A program made the translations under genes and the position numbers. A model generated the notes under the pieces. The model made no database searches. It saw only the letters and a program-made list of their open reading frames with translations, and was not told the DNA's origin. From positions 1 to 9,304 of the forward strand of contig JBBDIX010000002.1 in assembly GCA_040880235.1 (NCBI GenBank): a DNA stretch of 9,304 bases. The letters run 5' to 3'. Shown here piece by piece: positions 1-6,490 of this stretch (its first letter is position 1; every line of letters begins with the position of its first letter). The DNA comes from JBBDIX01 sp040880235. Lineage in GTDB: Bacteria; Actinomycetota; Nitriliruptoria; Nitriliruptorales; Nitriliruptoraceae.

Positions 1-124
1 CACCCGGGCCCGCGTCCGGCGGGTGGCGGTGGAACCAGCGCTGGGCCTGTTCGTCCGCGCCGGACGGCGCCGCGCCGTCGGTCGGCGTACCGGGGTCGGG
101 CGTCTCGTGGGCCTGGTCGGTCAC
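1..124 (-). CDS. N-terminal fragment of an unrecognised protein (runs off the window)
   Basis: A minus-strand frame is open from a GTG at 124-122 to the window edge and gives 41 residues starting MTDQAHETPDPGTPTDG. The GTG is preceded by GGAG with a 6-base gap (CTCC at 131-134 on the plus strand), which is why I prefer it over in-frame upstream GTGs at 139 and near 178. The visible part is rich in Pro, Gly, Asp and Ala, with a short WFHRHPPD stretch near residues 30-37. It looks like a disordered N-terminal leader and contains no diagnostic domain. It lies on the same strand as dnaK-hsp20, beyond the hairpin at 193-228, so it is probably a separate transcription unit. GrpE or DnaJ would be expected near dnaK in Actinobacteria, but nothing visible identifies it as either. 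No function is assigned. Confidence 0.5.
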   Translation of the reverse strand, partial: MTDQAHETPDPGTPTDGAAPSGADEQAQRWFHRHPPDAGPG

Positions 125-192
125 CGTGTGCTCCTGCACGTCGTCGATCGGGTGGGTCGTGGGTCGCCGTGCGGTCACGACGGTCGCCGTGA

Positions 193-228
193 CACGAGTG
201 GGGCGGCACCCGTGCCGCCCCACTCGTG
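193..228 (-). terminator. Perfect GC-rich inverted repeat, terminator after hsp20
   Basis: Bases 193-209 and 212-228 are exact reverse complements (17 bases per arm). In RNA this gives about 16 base pairs closed by a 4-base loop. The hairpin starts 10 bases after the hsp20 stop codon. No T-run follows it on either strand, as is common for the U-poor terminators of high-GC Actinobacteria. It is symmetric and could stop transcription from either side. Confidence 0.8.
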
Positions 229-238
229 GTGCGTCGGG

Positions 239-682
239 TCAGCTGGCCTGGACCTGGATGCGTCGTGGCCTGGACTCCTCTGCCTTCGGGACGCTGATCG
301 TCAGCATCCCGTCGCGGTAGGCGGCCTCGACACGATCCGGGTCGACGCGGTCGGGCAGGCGCACGGCGCGGTGGAAGCGGCCGAAGTGCCGCTCGATGCG
401 CCGAAAGCCGTCGGCCTCGCTGCGGTCGTAGAAGTTGCGCTCACCCGCGATCGTCAGGACGTTCTCCTCGAGGGAGACCTCGACGTCGTCCGGATTCACA
501 CCGGGCAGTTCGACGTGGAGGACGAACGACTCGTCGCTCTCCTCGACGTCGAGCATGGGGGTGAAGGCGCCGGCGGTGGCCGCGGAGCGGTCACCGAGCG
601 CGTTGCGGACAAGGCGTTCCATCTCGCCCTGGAGGGACGAGACATCCCGCGCGGGGGTGTATCGACTGATGGTTGCCATCAT
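239..682 (-). CDS. Small heat-shock protein, Hsp20/alpha-crystallin family
   Basis: This is an ATP-independent holdase that binds unfolding proteins in the cytoplasm and hands them to the DnaK system. The product has 147 residues, normal for bacterial Hsp20. The alpha-crystallin domain spans about residues 40-140. It starts at FTPMLDVEESDESFVLHVEL, continues through PGVNPDDVEVSLEENVLTI, and ends with the family's A-x-x-x-G-x-L strand (AAYRDGMLTISVPK). A C-terminal I-x-V motif (IQV, 3 residues before the end) is of the type that docks into neighbouring subunits in oligomers. The start ATG at 682 overlaps the dnaK stop as ATGA. A second ATG follows at once at 679, so the true product may be one residue shorter. 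A GAAGG sequence sits just upstream within the end of dnaK. Translational coupling to dnaK is likely, and expression should follow the heat-shock promoter upstream of dnaK. Confidence 0.95.
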   Translation of the reverse strand: MMATISRYTPARDVSSLQGEMERLVRNALGDRSAATAGAFTPMLDVEESDESFVLHVELPGVNPDDVEVSLEENVLTIAGERNFYDRSEADGFRRIERHFGRFHRAVRLPDRVDPDRVEAAYRDGMLTISVPKAEESRPRRIQVQAS

Positions 683-2604
683 CGTCCTTCTTCCTCACCT
701 TCCTGGTCGGGACCCGACATGGCGTCGGGTCGGTCGTGCTCGTCGCGCCGTCGGCAGCCGGCGGCGCGCTGGTCGTCGTCGCCCTCGTCCACGACCTCGG
801 CGTCGACGATCTCCTCGTCGCCCGAGGCGTCGTCACCATCGCCGCCATCGCCGTCGGACGGCTGGGCGGCCTCGGCGCTGTAGATGGCCTCCGCGAGCTG
901 CTGGCTCTTCTGGGACAGGGCCTCCATGCGCGACTTCACCGCATCGGTGTCGTCGCCCTCGAGCGCCGTGCGAAGGTCGCCCAGCGCCTCCTCGATCTCG
1001 GCCCGGACGGACGCGTCGACCTTGTCGCCGTGATCCTTCAGCGTCTTGTCCGTCTGGTAGACGAGCGTGTCCGCCTGGTTGCGTACCTCCACCGCCTCCC
1101 TGCGTCGACGGTCCTCGTCCGCGTGGGCCTCGGCGTCCTGGATCATCTGCTCGATGTCGTCCTTGGGCAGCGCCGAGCCGCCGGTGATCGTCATCGACTG
1201 TTCCTTGCCGGTGCCCAGGTCCTTGGCGGACACGTGGACGATGCCGTTGGCGTCGATGTCGAACGTGACCTCGACCTGCGGGACGCCACGCGGCGCCGGC
1301 GGGAGCTCGGTCAGCATGAACTTGCCGAGCGTCTTGTTGTCCGTCACGAACTCACGCTCACCCTGCAGCACGTGGATCTCGACCGACGGCTGGTTGTCGT
1401 CCGCAGTCGTGAAGACCTCGGAGCGCTTGGTCGGGATGGTCGTGTTGCGCTCGATGAGCTTGTGGGTGATGCCACCCTTGGTCTCGATGCCCAGAGACAA
1501 CGGGGTGACGTCGAGCAGCAGGACGTCCTTGACGTCGCCCTTGAGCACCCCGGCCTGCAGGGCCGCACCGACGGCGACGACCTCGTCCGGGTTCACGCCC
1601 TTGTGGGGCTCCTTGCCGCCGGTCAACTCCTTCACGAGGTCCTGGACCGCCGGGATGCGCGTCGAACCCCCGACGAGGATCACGTGGTCGATCGCCGACA
1701 CGTCGATGCCCGCATCCTTGATGGCGCGCCTGAACGGCGCCTTCAGGCGGTCGAGCAGGTCACTGGTCAGTTCGTTGAAGCGCGAGCGGGTCAGGGTCTG
1801 CTCGAAGTGGAGCGGGCCCGCGTCCGTCGCCGTGAGGAACGGCAGGTTGATCGTCGTCTCCTGCGAGGAGGACAGCTCGATCTTGGCCTTCTCCGCCGCC
1901 TCCTTCAGGCGCTGGACGGCCATGCGGTCGCCCGAGAGGTCGACACCCTGGTCGTTGCGGAACGTGGTGACCATCCAGTCGATGAGGACCTGGTCCCAGT
2001 CGTCACCACCGAGTTCGGAGTCACCCGCGGTCGACCGGACGTCGAACACACCGTCGGCGATCTCCAGTACGGAGACGTCGAACGTGCCGCCCCCGAGGTC
2101 GAAGACGAGCACCGTCTGTTCCTCGGACTTCTCCAGCCCGTAGGCCAGCGCGGCCGCGGTCGGTTCGGCGACCAGCCGCAGCACCTCGAGACCGGCGATC
2201 TCCCCGGCCTCCTTGGTGGCCTGGCGCTGCGCGTCGTCGAAGTAGGCGGGAACGGTGATGACCGCCTGGGTCACGTCGGCTCCGAGGTATGACTCGGCGT
2301 CACGCTTGAGCTTCATGAGGATGCGTGCCGAGATCTCCTGCGGGGTGTAGTCCTTCCCGTCGATCTCGGTCTTCCAGTCGCGTCCCATGTGCCGCTTGAC
2401 GGAACGCACGGTGCGGTCGGCGTTGGTGACCGCCTGACGCTTGGCCACCTCACCGACGAGCACCTCGCCGGTCTTCGACCAGGCGACGACCGACGGGGTC
2501 GTGCGCGCACCCTCGGCGTTGGCGATGACGGTGGATTCCCCACCCTCCATGACGGACACGACCGAATTGGTCGTCCCGAGGTCGATTCCGACGGCCTTCG
2601 ACAT
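679..2604 (-). CDS. dnaK: Molecular chaperone DnaK (Hsp70)
   Basis: ATP-driven cytoplasmic chaperone of 641 residues. Hsp70 signatures are present: IDLGTTNS (7-14), VFDLGGGTFDVSVL (167-180) and VILVGGSTRIPAVQD (308-322). The interdomain linker DVLLLDVTPLSLGIE lies at 360-374, the substrate-binding beta domain runs to about 505, and the helical lid to about 575. The nucleotide-binding domain lacks the roughly 23-residue insertion found after the KRxxGR region in E. coli DnaK, as in Gram-positive and actinobacterial DnaKs. The ATG at 2604 follows AGGAGG by 9 bases and gives MSKAVGIDLG; an upstream in-frame ATG at 2685 lies inside the promoter and is rejected. The usual acidic end, DAEVVDEGDDD (601-611), is followed by about 30 extra residues rich in Arg, Asp and Glu. 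The gene is first in a dnaK-hsp20 operon, with no adjacent grpE, dnaJ or hspR on the upstream side or between the two genes. Confidence 0.98.
   Translation of the reverse strand: MSKAVGIDLGTTNSVVSVMEGGESTVIANAEGARTTPSVVAWSKTGEVLVGEVAKRQAVTNADRTVRSVKRHMGRDWKTEIDGKDYTPQEISARILMKLKRDAESYLGADVTQAVITVPAYFDDAQRQATKEAGEIAGLEVLRLVAEPTAAALAYGLEKSEEQTVLVFDLGGGTFDVSVLEIADGVFDVRSTAGDSELGGDDWDQVLIDWMVTTFRNDQGVDLSGDRMAVQRLKEAAEKAKIELSSSQETTINLPFLTATDAGPLHFEQTLTRSRFNELTSDLLDRLKAPFRRAIKDAGIDVSAIDHVILVGGSTRIPAVQDLVKELTGGKEPHKGVNPDEVVAVGAALQAGVLKGDVKDVLLLDVTPLSLGIETKGGITHKLIERNTTIPTKRSEVFTTADDNQPSVEIHVLQGEREFVTDNKTLGKFMLTELPPAPRGVPQVEVTFDIDANGIVHVSAKDLGTGKEQSMTITGGSALPKDDIEQMIQDAEAHADEDRRRREAVEVRNQADTLVYQTDKTLKDHGDKVDASVRAEIEEALGDLRTALEGDDTDAVKSRMEALSQKSQQLAEAIYSAEAAQPSDGDGGDGDDASGDEEIVDAEVVDEGDDDQRAAGCRRRDEHDRPDAMSGPDQEGEEEGR
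711..731 (-). promoter_or_regulatory. Hairpin near the 3' end of dnaK, just upstream of hsp20
   Basis: A perfect 8-base inverted repeat, GACCCGAC and GTCGGGTC, is separated by 5 bases. It lies within the codons for DnaK's extra C-terminal residues and ends 28 bases before the hsp20 ATG. It could act in the mRNA as a processing or translation-tuning element, or it could be a chance product of high GC. The structure is seen directly; the function is inferred. Confidence 0.35.
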
Positions 2605-2661
2605 CCTGGTGGTCCTCCTGTGGCGTGGTGCACGCGGTGTGCGCGGTGAACTCTCGATCCA

Positions 2662-2689
2662 AAGGTACGCCGCGCGATCGGCCATGCAA
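2662..2689 (-). promoter_or_regulatory. dnaK-hsp20 promoter
   Basis: On the minus strand, TTGCAT (2689-2684) and TACCTT (2667-2662) are spaced by 16 bases. They fit a housekeeping sigma factor promoter with a TANNNT -10 box. The expected start of transcription is near 2655, giving a leader of about 50 bases that contains the AGGAGG ribosome binding site. The -35 box begins 4 bases after the HAIR-like repeat, so a bound repressor would hinder RNA polymerase. Confidence 0.55.
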
Positions 2690-2693
2690 GAGG

Positions 2694-2714
2694 CGTGAGG
2701 CCCTAGACCTCACG
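2694..2714 (-). promoter_or_regulatory. HAIR-like operator (putative HspR binding site)
   Basis: CGTGAGG, 7 bases, then CCTCACG form a perfect inverted repeat. The HspR-associated inverted repeat of Streptomyces and Mycobacterium is CTTGAGT-N7-ACTCAAG. This site has the same arm length and spacer and 5 of 7 matching bases in each arm (C-TGAG-). It lies directly upstream of the dnaK promoter, the expected place for HspR repression. The regulator gene is not in the window, so the identity of the bound protein is inferred. Confidence 0.7.
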
Positions 2715-2748
2715 AAATATGCGTCGGGTCGACTCAGATTGTCGGAGC

Positions 2749-2764
2749 CGGCGACGAATCGCCG
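2749..2764 (-). terminator. Small hairpin after the microprotein gene
   Basis: On the minus strand CGGCGA, TTCG, TCGCCG form a 6-base-pair stem with a UUCG loop, 7 bases beyond the stop of the 54-residue gene. There is no T-run. It may end or stabilise that transcript and insulate the dnaK promoter region. The stem is short, so confidence is modest. Confidence 0.4.
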
Positions 2765-2771
2765 TGCCTCG

Positions 2772-2936
2772 TCAGTGGTGCTCGTCGACCTCGACGCGTC
2801 GTACCGGCGGTCGCCAGTCGCGGGACTGGGGTCGGCCGCGCGCATCACACCGCTCGCGGAACGGCCAGAAGTCGAACATCAGGGAGAACGGGAGCAGCAC
2901 CAGGAACGCCAGGAGCACCCACTGCCAGGTCGCCAT
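2772..2936 (-). CDS. Small single-span membrane protein (54 residues), unknown function
   Basis: The ATG at 2936-2934 follows GGAGGG by 6 bases (TGATCG), a strong ribosome binding site, and the frame closes with TGA at 2774-2772. The protein starts MATWQW. One hydrophobic helix (VLLAFLVLLPFSLMFDFW, residues 7-24) follows, then a short charged tail rich in Arg and Asp with W41 and a PPVRRVEV segment, ending DEHH. The Trp residues at both ends of the helix suit membrane interfaces. The strong start signal and the coherent membrane-plus-tail pattern support a real gene. It lies between the Fe-S oxidoreductase (divergent) and dnaK (same strand, downstream) and is separated from dnaK by a hairpin and the HAIR-like site. 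A possible -10 box, TACGCT, lies at 2968-2963. I do not recognise a family. It resembles the small membrane proteins with one hydrophobic helix that are common but poorly studied. Confidence 0.65.
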   Translation of the reverse strand: MATWQWVLLAFLVLLPFSLMFDFWPFRERCDARGRPQSRDWRPPVRRVEVDEHH

Positions 2937-3051
2937 CGATCACCCTCCGACTCGATGCCACGAGCGTAGGCGGCACGCGCCCCCACGGTGCGGCACGTCA
3001 CGGCGGCCATCACCCCGCGGGGCCGACCACCCATCCACCTCGCCGCGCTCC

Positions 3052-3057
3052 TACACT
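3052..3057 (+). promoter_or_regulatory. Possible -10 box of the Fe-S/LemA operon
   Basis: TACACT fits the actinobacterial TANNNT -10 pattern and lies 28 bases before the GTG at 3086. No convincing -35 box is visible 16-18 bases upstream. The 149-base gap 2937-3085 is the divergent control region shared with the microprotein gene; I see no strong operator-like repeat in it. Confidence 0.3.
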
Positions 3058-3085
3058 TCCGACGCGCCGTGGGAGGAGAGGTCTC

Positions 3086-5215
3086 GTGGACCCTGAGATG
3101 CTGCTCGTCGTGTTCAGGATCGTGGTCGGCACGGCCGTCCTCGGATTCTTCGGCACGTGGGCGATCCGTCGGGGCGTGTTCCTCGTCCGTCTCGTGCAGG
3201 CAGCACGGCCCGCCCCGGAGCGCAACCTCGGCGCCGCCGCGCGTGCCAACCTGCGCCGCGCGCTCGTCAACATCCTCGGCAACCGCAAGCTGCTGCGCTG
3301 GTCCCTGCCCGGCGTCGCCCACTTCTGGGTGATGTGGGCGTTCATCGTCCTGCAGACGACCGTGCTGGAGGCCACCGGCGAGCTGTACATCGGCCCCGAG
3401 TTCCAGCTCCCCCTGCTCAATGCGATCTCGCTCGGCGGGGTGACGGCCTACGACCTGCTCGGGTTCTTCCAGGACGCACTCGGCCTGCTGTCGATGGTCG
3501 GCATCACGATCTTCGCGGGCATCCGGCTCTCCCAGGACCCCCGCCGGGTCGGACGTCGTTCTCGGTTCGCTGGCTCCAACCTCAATCAGGGATGGTGGGT
3601 GCTCGCCGCGGAGACGCTGGTGATCTGGACGCTGTGGGTGGCACACGGGGTCCGCTTCGCCGCGGGCCACGCCCCCACCGAGGCCGCGTTCGTGTCGCGC
3701 CTGTTCGGGGAGGCGCTCGCCGACATCGACTCGCTGACCCTCGGGTGGATCGGCGCCGTGAACCTGGTGGTCCACCTGGCGATCGTCGGCGCGTTCCTCG
3801 TGTTCACCCTGCACTCCAAGCACCTGCACATCCTGACGATCGCGTTCCAGGAGCTCACGCGCGACCCCGACCGGGACAAGGCGCTCGGCGCCCTGTCGAC
3901 CGAACTGATCGACATGGAGGAGATGGACGAGGACACCGTGCTCGGTGTCGGGCAGGTCGAGCACTTCACGTTCGACCGTTTCCTCGACTTCCAGACGTGC
4001 ACCGAGTGCGGTCGCTGCCAGTCGCAGTGCCCGGCGTGGAACACCGGCAAGCCGCTGAGCCCCAAGCTGCTCATTCAGGACCTGCGCGACCACATGTACG
4101 CGAAGGGTCCGTTCCTGCTCGGGAAGGTCGACGAGGCCCACGCCGGCGACGTGATCAACATCCCGCTCGTGGGTGACGCTCCCGGCGAGGCCGCCGTCAT
4201 CGACTACGACGTGCTGTGGTCGTGCACGACGTGCGGGGCGTGTGTGGAGGAGTGCCCGGTCGACATCCAGCACGTGGACATCATCATGGACATGCGCCGC
4301 AACAAGGCCATGATGGAGTCGAGCTTCCCGCAGGAGGCGGGCGTCATGCTCCGCAACATCGAGAACTCCGGCGACCCGTGGGGCGTCGGTCAGTCGAAGC
4401 GTGAGGAGTGGACCGAGCAGCTCGACTTCGACATCCCCCGAGCCGTTCCCGGCACCGAACTCGGCGACGACGTCGACCACCTGCTGTGGGTCGGATGCTC
4501 CGGAGCCGTCGACGACCGTTCCCGGAAGATCACCGTGGCGATCGCTCGACTGCTGCACGACGCAGGCGTCAACTTCGCGATCCTTGGCAACAACGAGGCC
4601 TGCACGGGCGACTCCCCGCGTCGACTGGGCATGGAGTATCTGTTCCAGATGCTCGCCCAGCAGAACGTGGAGACCCTGAAGTCGGTCGGCGCCGAACGAC
4701 GCACCATCGTCACCCGCTGTGCGCACTGCTTCAACGCCCTGAAGAACGAGTACCCCGACTTCGACGGGCACTTCGAGGTCATCCACCACAGTGAACTGCT
4801 CGCCCGGCTCGTCGACGAGGGCCGCATCGTCATCACCAGCGAACTCGCGAAGCGCATCACCTACCACGACCCGTGCTACCTCGGCCGACACAACGAGGTG
4901 TACGACGCGCCCCGCGCGACCATCAGTGCGGTGCCCGGGGTCGACGCCGTGGAGATGGAGCGCAGCCGGTCCAACGGGTTCTGCTGCGGAGCGGGGGGCG
5001 CGCGCATGTGGATGGAGGAGAACATCGGCACGCGCGTCAACACCAACCGCGTCGACGAGGCTGTCGGCACCGGCGCCGACATCGTCGCGACGGGCTGCCC
5101 GTTCTGCGTCACGATGCTGTCCGACGGGATCGCGGAGAAGGTCGGCCGGGGCGAGCTCGCCGACGGGCAGGTGGAGGTGCTCGACATCGCCGAGGTGCTG
5201 GCCCGTGGACGGTGA
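3086..5215 (+). CDS. Membrane Fe-S oxidoreductase with heterodisulfide-reductase CCG domains (EtfD-like)
   Basis: This 709-residue protein begins at a GTG behind a GGAGGAGAGG ribosome binding site. Residues 1-250 hold about five membrane helices (about 5-36, 73-93, 112-147, 170-191 and 217-241), like a NarI-type cytochrome b anchor. H79, H187, H230 and H243 could be haem ligands, which is inferred only. Two 4Fe-4S motifs follow: C305-x2-C308-x2-C311-x3-C315 and C380-x2-C383-x2-C386-x3-C390. Two CCG (HdrD-type) domains end the protein. The second is canonical (C597, C633-C634, C671-x2-C674). The first has C471, C506, C545 and C548 but CT in place of CC. The architecture matches the mycobacterial Rv0338c/EtfD family, reported to take electrons from the electron-transfer flavoprotein in fatty-acid oxidation and pass them to the membrane quinone pool. 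The exact donor here is inferred, and no etfAB genes are nearby. It is the first gene of a plus-strand operon. Confidence 0.92.
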   Translation: MDPEMLLVVFRIVVGTAVLGFFGTWAIRRGVFLVRLVQAARPAPERNLGAAARANLRRALVNILGNRKLLRWSLPGVAHFWVMWAFIVLQTTVLEATGELYIGPEFQLPLLNAISLGGVTAYDLLGFFQDALGLLSMVGITIFAGIRLSQDPRRVGRRSRFAGSNLNQGWWVLAAETLVIWTLWVAHGVRFAAGHAPTEAAFVSRLFGEALADIDSLTLGWIGAVNLVVHLAIVGAFLVFTLHSKHLHILTIAFQELTRDPDRDKALGALSTELIDMEEMDEDTVLGVGQVEHFTFDRFLDFQTCTECGRCQSQCPAWNTGKPLSPKLLIQDLRDHMYAKGPFLLGKVDEAHAGDVINIPLVGDAPGEAAVIDYDVLWSCTTCGACVEECPVDIQHVDIIMDMRRNKAMMESSFPQEAGVMLRNIENSGDPWGVGQSKREEWTEQLDFDIPRAVPGTELGDDVDHLLWVGCSGAVDDRSRKITVAIARLLHDAGVNFAILGNNEACTGDSPRRLGMEYLFQMLAQQNVETLKSVGAERRTIVTRCAHCFNALKNEYPDFDGHFEVIHHSELLARLVDEGRIVITSELAKRITYHDPCYLGRHNEVYDAPRATISAVPGVDAVEMERSRSNGFCCGAGGARMWMEENIGTRVNTNRVDEAVGTGADIVATGCPFCVTMLSDGIAEKVGRGELADGQVEVLDIAEVLARGR

Positions 5216-5885
5216 ACCCGGTGAGTCCGGCGAGCCCAGTGTGTCCAGCGTGGACCGCGCGGACCGGGTCGCCGAACGTCTCGCGGTCCCGGTGCTGCTC
5301 GCCGCGCTCGCCAGCGTCCCCGCGGTGTTCCTCACCCTCATGCAGGACCCGTGGTCGGCGGTGGGATCCGGCCTCAACACCCTGTCGGGCGGGGTGCTGA
5401 TCGCCGAGACGGTGGTGCTGTTCGCGCTCGCCGAGGACCGCCTCGACTGGATTCGACGCAACCGTTGGCTCGTCGCACTGACACTCGCCCTGATCCCCGC
5501 GGTCGTGTTCGCCCTCGGCCCCGTGCAGATGCTGCGCCTGCTGCGTGTCGTCGGGGCACTGCGCATCATCCGCGTGGGCCGGATCCTGAAGGCCGGACGG
5601 ATCGTGCGGCAGCGCGCCGGCCTGGACCACGGCTGGCACCGGGTCATCGGCGCGACCGTCAGTCTGCTGGGTGCAGCGTTCGTCGCGCTGGTGCTCATCG
5701 ACCCCACGTCGACCTCCCGACAGTTCCTCGACGGTGCCGTGAACCAACTCGGTTGGATCGGCGTCGTGGTCGCGGGAGTGATCGTCGCCGTGGCGACCTG
5801 GGTGGTGCGCACGCAGCGCGACCGCGACGGCGACGCGCCTGCCTGGTCCGCCGGCCATGCCCGCGGCGACTCGACGACACGGTGA
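5205..5885 (+). CDS. Voltage-sensor-like membrane protein (ion-channel fold, no K+ filter)
   Basis: A GTG at 5205 overlaps the Fe-S gene by 11 bases, has GAGGTG upstream, and gives 226 residues; later GTGs at 5241 and 5250 are possible starts. Helices S1 (about 28-46), S2 (57-77) and S3 (88-105) precede an S4-like helix with basic residues every third position: R111, R114, then R120, R123, R126, K129, R132 and R135, with Gly at 117. Two more hydrophobic segments follow (148-165 and 183-201), like S5 and S6. The connecting loop (LIDPTSTSRQFLDGAVNQLG) has no TVGYG or other known selectivity filter. S3 also lacks the usual acidic residue. The tail is short and charged. It may be a degenerate channel, a voltage or pH sensor, or a proton pathway; the substrate is unknown. 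The fold assignment comes from the S4 pattern and the helix count. Its overlaps with both neighbours suggest coupled translation. Confidence 0.75.
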   Translation: MDGEPGESGEPSVSSVDRADRVAERLAVPVLLAALASVPAVFLTLMQDPWSAVGSGLNTLSGGVLIAETVVLFALAEDRLDWIRRNRWLVALTLALIPAVVFALGPVQMLRLLRVVGALRIIRVGRILKAGRIVRQRAGLDHGWHRVIGATVSLLGAAFVALVLIDPTSTSRQFLDGAVNQLGWIGVVVAGVIVAVATWVVRTQRDRDGDAPAWSAGHARGDSTTR

Positions 5886-6448
5886 GCGGGTCGACGACTG
5901 CCCTCATCGCCACCGCGACGGTCGTGCTCGTCGTGGTCGCCTGGGCCTACAACCGACTGATCCGCGCGAAGGTTCGCGTCCGACAGGGCTGGGCGCAGGT
6001 CGCGGTCCAGCTCCAACGGCGCCATGACCTGGTGCCCCGGCTCGTCGAGGTCGTTCGCGGGTACGCGGCCCACGAGGCCGGCGTGCTCGACGACGTCGTG
6101 GCGCGCCGCACCGCCGCGCTGTCCGAACATGACGCATCCCGACGCCCGGCGGCCGAGGAGGCGTTTGGCGACGCACTGCGCAGGCTCATCGTGATCACCG
6201 AGTCGTACCCCGACCTGCGTGCGGACGAACGGTTCGCACACCTGAGCGACGAGCTTCGCGACACCGAGGACCGCCTCGCCTTCGCCCGTGACTTCGCCTC
6301 CCACCGCGTCGCCACCTACCGGAAGCTGACCGAGACCTTCCCCGGAAACCTGCTGGCGCGGGCGTTCGGATTTCCCCGCGAGCAGCTCTTCGCGCTGGAC
6401 GATCCGCGTGCGGCGGCCGTCCCCGGAATCGACCTGCGCGGGCAGTAG
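5882..6448 (+). CDS. LemA family protein
   Basis: The GTG start overlaps the previous stop (GTGA). The frame gives 188 residues, a usual LemA length. An N-terminal membrane helix lies at residues 7-23. LemA hallmarks follow: YNRLIRAKVRVRQGWAQV (23-40), QLQRRHDLVPRLVE (43-56), ITESYPDLRADERF (105-118), L..EL..TEDRLAFAR (121-136) and FPGNLLARAFGF (153-164). The family has one N-terminal anchor and a long helical bundle outside the bilayer. Its molecular role is not settled, though LemA genes very often sit beside DUF2207 or TPM-domain membrane proteins, as here. Two departures from the common pattern are RQGWAQVAVQL, where A replaces the usual acidic residue of IDVQL, and HRVATYRK, where the usual Asn residues are absent. 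The start has no obvious ribosome binding site of its own, so translation probably depends on re-initiation after the upstream gene. Confidence 0.93.
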   Translation: MSGSTTALIATATVVLVVVAWAYNRLIRAKVRVRQGWAQVAVQLQRRHDLVPRLVEVVRGYAAHEAGVLDDVVARRTAALSEHDASRRPAAEEAFGDALRRLIVITESYPDLRADERFAHLSDELRDTEDRLAFARDFASHRVATYRKLTETFPGNLLARAFGFPREQLFALDDPRAAAVPGIDLRGQ

Positions 6449-6456
6449 TCTCCGGA

Positions 6457-6490
6457 ACGGGAGCACCCGTCACCGAACGGGCCACACGGG
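6457..6490 (+). promoter_or_regulatory. Alternative hairpins in the lemA-DUF2207 gap
   Basis: ACGGG occurs at 6457-6461, 6477-6481 and 6486-6490, and a single CCCGT at 6466-6470 can pair with only one of them at a time. The third copy abuts the CGAGG ribosome binding site of the DUF2207 gene. Each stem has only 5 base pairs. The arrangement could tune translation or partly attenuate transcription, but high GC could also produce it by chance. Confidence 0.25.

Noticed and set aside
673..2292. Plus-strand open frame of 539 codons opposite dnaK
   Set aside because: It lies wholly within the complement of a well-conserved dnaK, has no recognisable domain or start signal, and is explained by GC-rich third codon positions.
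2605..2714. CIRCE/HrcA operator upstream of dnaK
   Set aside because: No TTAGCACTC-N9-GAGTGCTAA-like repeat is present; the repeat found has 7-base arms and a 7-base spacer, matching HAIR instead.
2879..6466. Minus-strand open frame of 1195 codons opposite the Fe-S, voltage-sensor-like and LemA genes
   Set aside because: It is antisense to three genes with clear motifs and has Arg/Ala/Asp/His-rich low-complexity content typical of high-GC shadow frames. Its end also runs into the membrane microprotein gene in another frame.
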